Assembly: GCA_903813345.2 (NCBI GenBank)
Contig: CAIIXF020000012.1
Coordinates: forward strand, 6,905,615 to 6,969,614
Reading direction: 5' to 3'
DNA from: Owenia fusiformis
Taxonomy: Eukaryota > Annelida > Polychaeta > Sabellida > Oweniidae
DNA length: 64,000 nt
The notes under the pieces were generated by a model. The model saw only the letters and a program-made list of their open reading frames with translations, was not told where the DNA came from and made no database searches. Positions within the stretch are counted from its first letter, which is position 1; every line of letters begins with the position of its first letter. The position numbers and the translations under genes were made by a program. Shown here in pieces: positions 59,252-64,000 of the stretch.

Positions 59252-59846
59252 ACCAGTCCTCATAATGATGGTGTTCACAAGAGCAGAGCGAGAGGCAGAG
59301 TGGTTGCTACATTTGTGGGCAGTTAAAGAAATGCTCCCATATTTCTTTGCCTCTGGTCACATCAACTATGCCAGATGGGGGCTGTATTATCTGGGAGACA
59401 TGGAACGTCTCCCAGAAGCTGTCCAAAAGGCCTTCTTGAGGGGAGAGCATGTCACAAGGCATAAAGCAGGTCTGTGGAATGGAATGTGGACGGACATGTT
59501 TATTGAGACAACATTCATGAGGCATGGACATGGTCCAGGTGGCATTGTTGGGTTAACCTTGAAACCAGAAACCATGAAACGATGGGCATATAGTCTCCAT
59601 ATATGTAGCCAGCTGAACAAAGACTTATTGGACCTCAAAGACGTTAAGACAGATGACACAATCCGTTCACACAAAGAAGAAGGTGCAAGCAGAGTAGGAG
59701 ATGACAGTGATGATAGATCAAAGCTAAAGGAAAGACTTTCAAGCTGCATTGATCCACTAAACCCAGATAATCATGGCGACAAATTGCTGAATATCGTTAC
59801 TGGTTGTATAAGCCAAATCAATTTCAAAGGTATCAATTCATCCTAA
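59232..59846 (+). pseudogene. Conserved domain (AEWLLHLWAVKEMLPYFFASGH), next frame
   Basis: This overlaps the previous frame by 20 bp and continues the same protein family in order. Landmarks are REAEWLLHLWAVKEMLPYFF, INYARWGLYYLGDM, GLWNGMWTDMFIETTFM and GHGPGGIVGLTLKPETMK. Strong amino-acid conservation without a known catalytic motif. After 59830 a GT...AG pair spans a 37-nt gap, but splicing there does not restore the frame, so I prefer a frameshift. Confidence 0.6.
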
Positions 59847-59857
59847 CAGATGTTTGA

Positions 59858-60352
59858 TTGTTTCAGGTTGTTACCATGGCTGTGACAAAGAAAAGGGTTC
59901 AGATAGAGCAGACTGCAGTCTATGATACAGAATTGATATATTCAAGAGTGATAGGTCTCCTAACCACTAGAGACATAGATGTACCGAATCTTCTAAGTCA
60001 TGAGCTTGCCCCTATTCCTACGTTACTATTCAAAGAAGATGGTGAAATGAGAATTGCATCATGGCATCATGGCAGTGCAATTTTGTGGATTATTACCTGG
60101 CCACTTGTAGGAACTGTATGTGACTACGTCAGGAGCTTTACAGGGTATATCTGTTCAAAATTAGCAAATGCTGATGTCAACCTCATTTTTGACAGGTATT
60201 ACAAATATAGTACCAAGGGATGTACACGATCATCAAGAACCAAATCTGCTAGCAGAATCCACAAACTAAAACCTAAATACCCCACTCCCCCCTCAAACTG
60301 TCACACTTACAGTTACAAGGAACAAGATGCAACTTGTACAGTTGATTTGTGA
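59858..60352 (+). pseudogene. N-terminal half of a PIN/FEN-like nuclease domain
   Basis: The sense stretch reads YDTELIYSRVIGLL, LLSHELAPIPTLLF, then ALW/ILWI...GTVCDYV and LIFDRYYKYSTKGCTR. FD-x-Y-x4-S-x-K is shared with the 6.8-kb fragment. The segment between MRI and GSAILW looks shorter than in relatives, suggesting a deletion. I interpret it as the first strand and helices of a PIN-like fold. This is inference, not homology shown by search. Confidence 0.5.
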
Positions 60353-60665
60353 TGACTTACAAAAAGAGGTCAAGGAAAGAAATATTGCCTACACTCTGAT
60401 TGTTACAGCGCATCATCATGTACCATACCAAATTAAGCAGTGTGTCATCTCTCTAAGAATTGACCTGACCAACACGCACGCACGAGGAGGCAGACAACAT
60501 CATTACACATCAGATGCTGAATCAATGCAGGAATACAGAGTTCAGCGTCAATGTGATCTGTGATGACACTGATGTATTTCTCCTATTAATACACCACTAC
60601 ATCAAGCACAATCTAACAAACCATATCACAATGCACCACAGATATAAGGAAAACTGCAAAAAAAG
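60327..60665 (+). pseudogene. Central PIN/FEN-like motifs (HEEAD, CDDTD), frameshifted
   Basis: QLVQLICDDLQKEV is in one frame. From 60481 another frame reads HEEADNIITHQML and VICDDTDVFLLLIHHYI. The acidic EEAD and DDTD pairs correspond in order and spacing to the metal-binding acids of XPG/FEN1-type nucleases (EAEA, then ED-D). Further frame slips lie near 60440 and in the A-run at 60657-60664. Confidence 0.5.
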
Positions 60666-61346
60666 CATGAACATATAGCTGATCAGCTTTTAGCTGCCCA
60701 TTCTCTATCTGGCTGCGACACAGTTGGACAAATGTATGGTATAGGGAAAGTGATAGTCCTAAAACTTCTCCAATCTAGCCACACTTTGAACACTATTGGA
60801 AATAAGGATGCCAACTTAACCAGTGTTATACCAGAAGCGACCAATTTTGTTGCACACTGCTATGGGGTCAAACCTACTGTGGATTCAGCTAAGTCAGATA
60901 TTCGATATGAGGTTTGGAGAAAGAAACATTCTAAAAGAGCTATTACATCAGCCCCAAAGTTGAATACTTTGACACCCACAACAGAGGCATTTACAGAAAA
61001 TACCAAGCGTGCCCACTTCCAAGCTTGTCAATGGAAATATGCAGATCAGCCCAATCCTCCTGATCTTGATGTGTTAGAGTATGGATGGGAAAGAGATGAA
61101 ATTGCCAAGGTTTTATTACCTATTCAAATTCCAGCTAACACCCCCTGTGCTCCACAAAGTGTTTTAAAATTGATCCGATGCAACTGTACCACATCTGAAA
61201 CTACATGTACATCTGGAAGGTGCACATGTCATCCTGCAAATTTGTCTTGTACACTATTCTGCAATTGTAAAGGTCAAGAAGAATGCTATAATGAACAAAC
61301 TAAAAGAGCCACAGATAATAGTACTGTGGAAGATCACCTTAGTTAA
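60666..61346 (+). pseudogene. C-terminal part: helix-hairpin (GCDT...GIGK) and cysteine-rich tail
   Basis: In one frame from 60666, DQLLAAHSLSGCDTVGQMYG is followed by IGKVIVLKLL, which resembles the GCD-x-x...GIG helix-turn-helix of FEN1/XPG nucleases. The next ~130 residues are unrecognised. Then comes a tail with at least 12 cysteines (CNCTTSETTC, RCTCHPANLSC, FCNCKG) in repeated CxC...C spacing, likely zinc-binding. It stops at 61344-61346 and is the last piece of the 57.6-61.3 kb gene. Confidence 0.55.
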
Positions 61347-62619
61347 AGGACAACACCCTGACAACACTATACCTGACTTTTGTATGATGTTCCTTTTCTG
61401 AAGTAACGTTGATATATGGTGATATATTTTTCGAAACATAAGCTGAACTGATATGTGCCGAGTCTGCAATTTCATACCTTCTTTGAAAGTATTTTTCAAT
61501 GCGATTGTAAAAACTCATTTACACTTTATAGAAACTGAAAGAATCATAATGCATTTCATGCTTTGATACTGAAAAATAGCAATGGAATTTTTCAATAAAT
61601 ATGTACTGCCAAGAACTATTTTGAACACGTGTACTTCTATTTAAAGATCAAAAATTGAAATATAGAGGAATTGAAAGAATTGGACACATTAATATGTTTT
61701 GATATCTCAATCTATTTTGAATTTGGACACATATGTGTGTTCAACACTTAGATGGAAAACATCAAACCAGTATAATATCTCACGAATATTGAAAATTACA
61801 TACTACGCTGTACAAAATGCAAACAATTAGCGCATCTCATTAATTATTATGTAGAATTGAATGGTAATAGTCTACAATGATATATATATGTAGTATCCAT
61901 TTCCATAGAGAAAATCAGTTAACCCATGTGCTGAACGAATCTATATGTGATGGTATGTAAAAAAGTGCCATGCCCACTTCTGAAATGATTACATAATTTG
62001 AATGCTAATTTATAAAAAATGCTCAACTTGCACAATTTTGCATCTTCCTAATATTTTATGTGGACATGATAAGGTATCCAAAAATGCAAAGAAAAAACAA
62101 ACTTTCTACTACAAAATGACCCCTACTATCCCTACCGCTAGACTATATAATTATAATTCTGCCTGTAATTAAACAAATACATAGACATATGTTATTGCCT
62201 GTAAATTGTCAGCAGCCATATCAAATCCTATGGAGGAAACTCACTAAGGGGATTGCACAGCGTAAGGCAAATTTTACGGAAAGTGTGGAAAGCAAAACAA
62301 TCTAGATAAGCCTTGCAAATCGAGCATCCCCTCCCAACAATACAGTGAGTGATTGACGGCAATAGCTTCATAGCACTTAATAAAGCCAAAGCACTGAAAC
62401 CTGTATCTGAATCAGTGTATGCATTCACAGGAAAATCTCCATTACAATTCGTTCATTAGTGAGCCATGTATCCCTATACTATCATATGATGCAGCCCTCA
62501 AGTTGAATCTAATTAAGATCACCTACAATTGAGGGTCTGATCCAATACCTTCCATAAAAAAGGATATTCCAAAACCCGAAAGCGCCATCTTTAATGGAAA
62601 ATGAAAATTGAAAGATCAT
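61347..62619. other. Intergenic, nothing recognised
   Basis: AT-rich DNA. A 66-codon minus-strand frame at 62228-62428 and an 81-codon frame at 61254-61499 are not supported by motif or splice signals. Confidence 0.4.
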
Positions 62620-63205
62620 CAAGTTCATTCACACATAGATGAAAGTGACCCCCAATCGCACAAATACATGTATGCATATCCTTCCACCCATAAAGTATAT
62701 TTGCACCCGGTCGCACCTTGAATAAAGGATTTTTAAGGATATTTGCACCAGGTTGCACCCATAATGGACGTTTGCACCCATAACAGGCATTTGCACCTGG
62801 TTTCACCTCAGATAAAGGATTTTTAGGATATTTGCAATATTGAATAAGGGAACCTAAAAACATTTGCACCAGGTTGTGCACATTAGTAAACTTGATTAGT
62901 AGATAGTTGGGTCCCATGGCCAGGGGCGCCATTTTTATTTCAGGACAGTCGACAGCATACAAAGGGCAGCATCTCACAACTGCCAAAGAAGTCATAACCA
63001 GAGACAACTAGTTAATTTTGAATCCCAAGATTGCGTAATACTTTCTTTCCCCTTACATTCCCACAGAGTAACATCTCAGGCAACTGTAGCGAGAAAAGTC
63101 AATGCTGCTCCGTATAATCCCGCAATTAAGTAACATGTAGGAGAGCCCACCTCCACCCATTTCCTGGCATTCCTGACCAGAGCCGTGCCCTGGGAAAAAC
63201 ATTAC
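62620..63205 (-). repeat. Dispersed repeat D, copy 2 (inverted)
   Basis: Reverse complement of 52621-53480, with about 80% identity by eye and several indels. A 138-codon minus-strand frame (62591-63007) covers it. Part of its translation (CPEIKMAPLAMGPNYL) is also seen in copy 1, so the frame may be a relic of something once translated, or chance. Confidence 0.6.
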
Positions 63206-63660
63206 TGAGCTAGGATAATTATTTTGTTTCAAAGAATTCTGCTCAAGAGATCTTTCAATTTTTAGAAATGCATAATGCCATATAAATCTATACCTGGAAA
63301 ACGATTTGCTTTATAAAAAGGAACCAGGGGAACAATATCAATACTAAATGTAACAAAAAATTGGGTTGTCCTATTAAATAATCTTGACAGGTGAGAGAGT
63401 AAATGCAGTTAAGATGGTATATACAGAATAAGAACTATTTTTTGTTCCATTTATCTTCTATCTGTATGCAGGTACACATGTCAATTTTGCAATTTCTGAT
63501 TTTAACAGCATCCTTTCAGATATTGTCATAAGTGGTGTTGAGGACCCTGGGCATTCAAGTGCAGCATATGTCAACACCCTGAAAGTACAATAATATACGA
63601 CAAGGTCAACACTGAAGAGAATCAATGTATTAATCATAAATAGCAATACTTTTAACAACA
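63206..63660. other. Intergenic, nothing recognised
   Basis: Only a 67-codon minus-strand frame (63458-63661) with no motif. Confidence 0.4.
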
Positions 63661-64000
63661 AAGGGCATGGGAAGTTAATGAGCTGAGTGACATGAGGTTA
63701 ATAGTCTGCCTAGAAATCAACTGACCTGAACGTGTATGTAAACTACAGGGTGGTCAAAAACTGGAAACCCTGCATTTACCTCATGTCTATGAAATTTCAG
63801 GAAATTACTCCCTGATATTTATCACATTTGTGGTTATAATGAAAACGCAGGCCAATTTTGAACATGCTAGCGCACTGTTCACAGTGCTTGATCCCCAATC
63901 CATTAGTGTTTCTTTTACAAAACTGAGGTGACGGATAACACAAATGTGTATTGACAAGGGTATATTGAAGGCTGTTTGGCTTGAACTGTTGATTCATTGT
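63661..64000 (+). repeat. Dispersed repeat C, copy 3, cut by the window end
   Basis: Collinear with 49180-49650 and 51770-52560. It holds the uninterrupted TA site at about 63703 used to define the 620-bp foldback element. Confidence 0.7.

Noticed and set aside
59829-59866. 37-nt GT-AG intron between two pieces of the nuclease-like gene
   Set aside because: Too short for a typical animal intron, and its removal leads quickly to a stop. A frameshift fits better.

Overview
The window is nuclear DNA of a metazoan, most likely a marine invertebrate. A bivalve mollusc or another lophotrochozoan is my best guess, but this is inferred from repeat style and gene families and not proven. The DNA is AT-rich. 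It has long non-coding stretches, GT-AG splice sites, and dense nested transposable elements (TEs). There is no bacterial-type operon, no CRISPR array and no intact host gene of known function. The only convincing host-like gene signal is a pair of exons on the minus strand (8523-8725 and 5276-5536) that join in frame. I do not recognise their product.

Layout. 1-5.1 kb holds a diverged repeat in two opposite copies and two long hairpin (foldback) elements. 5.3-8.8 kb is the two-exon gene; its intron holds an antisense fragment of a PIN/FEN-like gene family. 9.6-23 kb is built on a dispersed repeat present twice (copy 1 from 10513, copy 2 from 19178). Each copy was hit by different insertions, so each serves as the empty site for the other. 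The insertions are a 1.8-kb TA-flanked element and a LINE piece in copy 1, and an element with a 9-bp target duplication plus a LINE in copy 2. That LINE was itself hit by a 505-bp inverted-repeat element carrying a tRNA-like sequence. 14.9-16.5 kb is a degenerate GC-tract tandem array. 23-26.5 kb shows nothing I can name.

The centrepiece is 27368-45711: LTR-internal-LTR-internal-LTR of one retroelement with a period of exactly 6607 bp. Each LTR is 5130 bp and consists mostly of minisatellites. Each internal region is only 1477 bp. It carries a tRNA-Leu-type primer binding site, one 365-codon Gag-like frame with a CCHC zinc knuckle, and a polypurine tract, but no pol. The block is flanked by CTAT/CTAT and sits inside the right terminal repeat of an older inverted-repeat element (26515-27367, resuming at 45716).

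46.3-53.5 kb holds a probable 2-kb solo LTR (46361-48354, ATAT flanks), small hairpins, copies of another dispersed repeat, a 5'-truncated LINE (50714-51748) and a 620-bp foldback in a TA site whose empty site is visible at 63.7 kb. 55-57.2 kb contains a MULE/FLYWCH-type transposase scrap and a broken Ty3/Gypsy integrase. 57.6-61.35 kb is a frameshifted, multi-part gene of a large uncharacterised invertebrate family. I read its C-terminal half as a PIN/FEN-like nuclease (FD-Y...S-K, EEAD, DDTD, GCDT...GIGK motifs) followed by a cysteine-rich tail. The window ends in further copies of the dispersed repeats.

The genes do not form a pathway. What ties the window together is TE biology: nested insertions that can be ordered in time, a non-autonomous giant-LTR element, and unrelated elements that share the same ETS-CRE and YY1-like promoter motifs.
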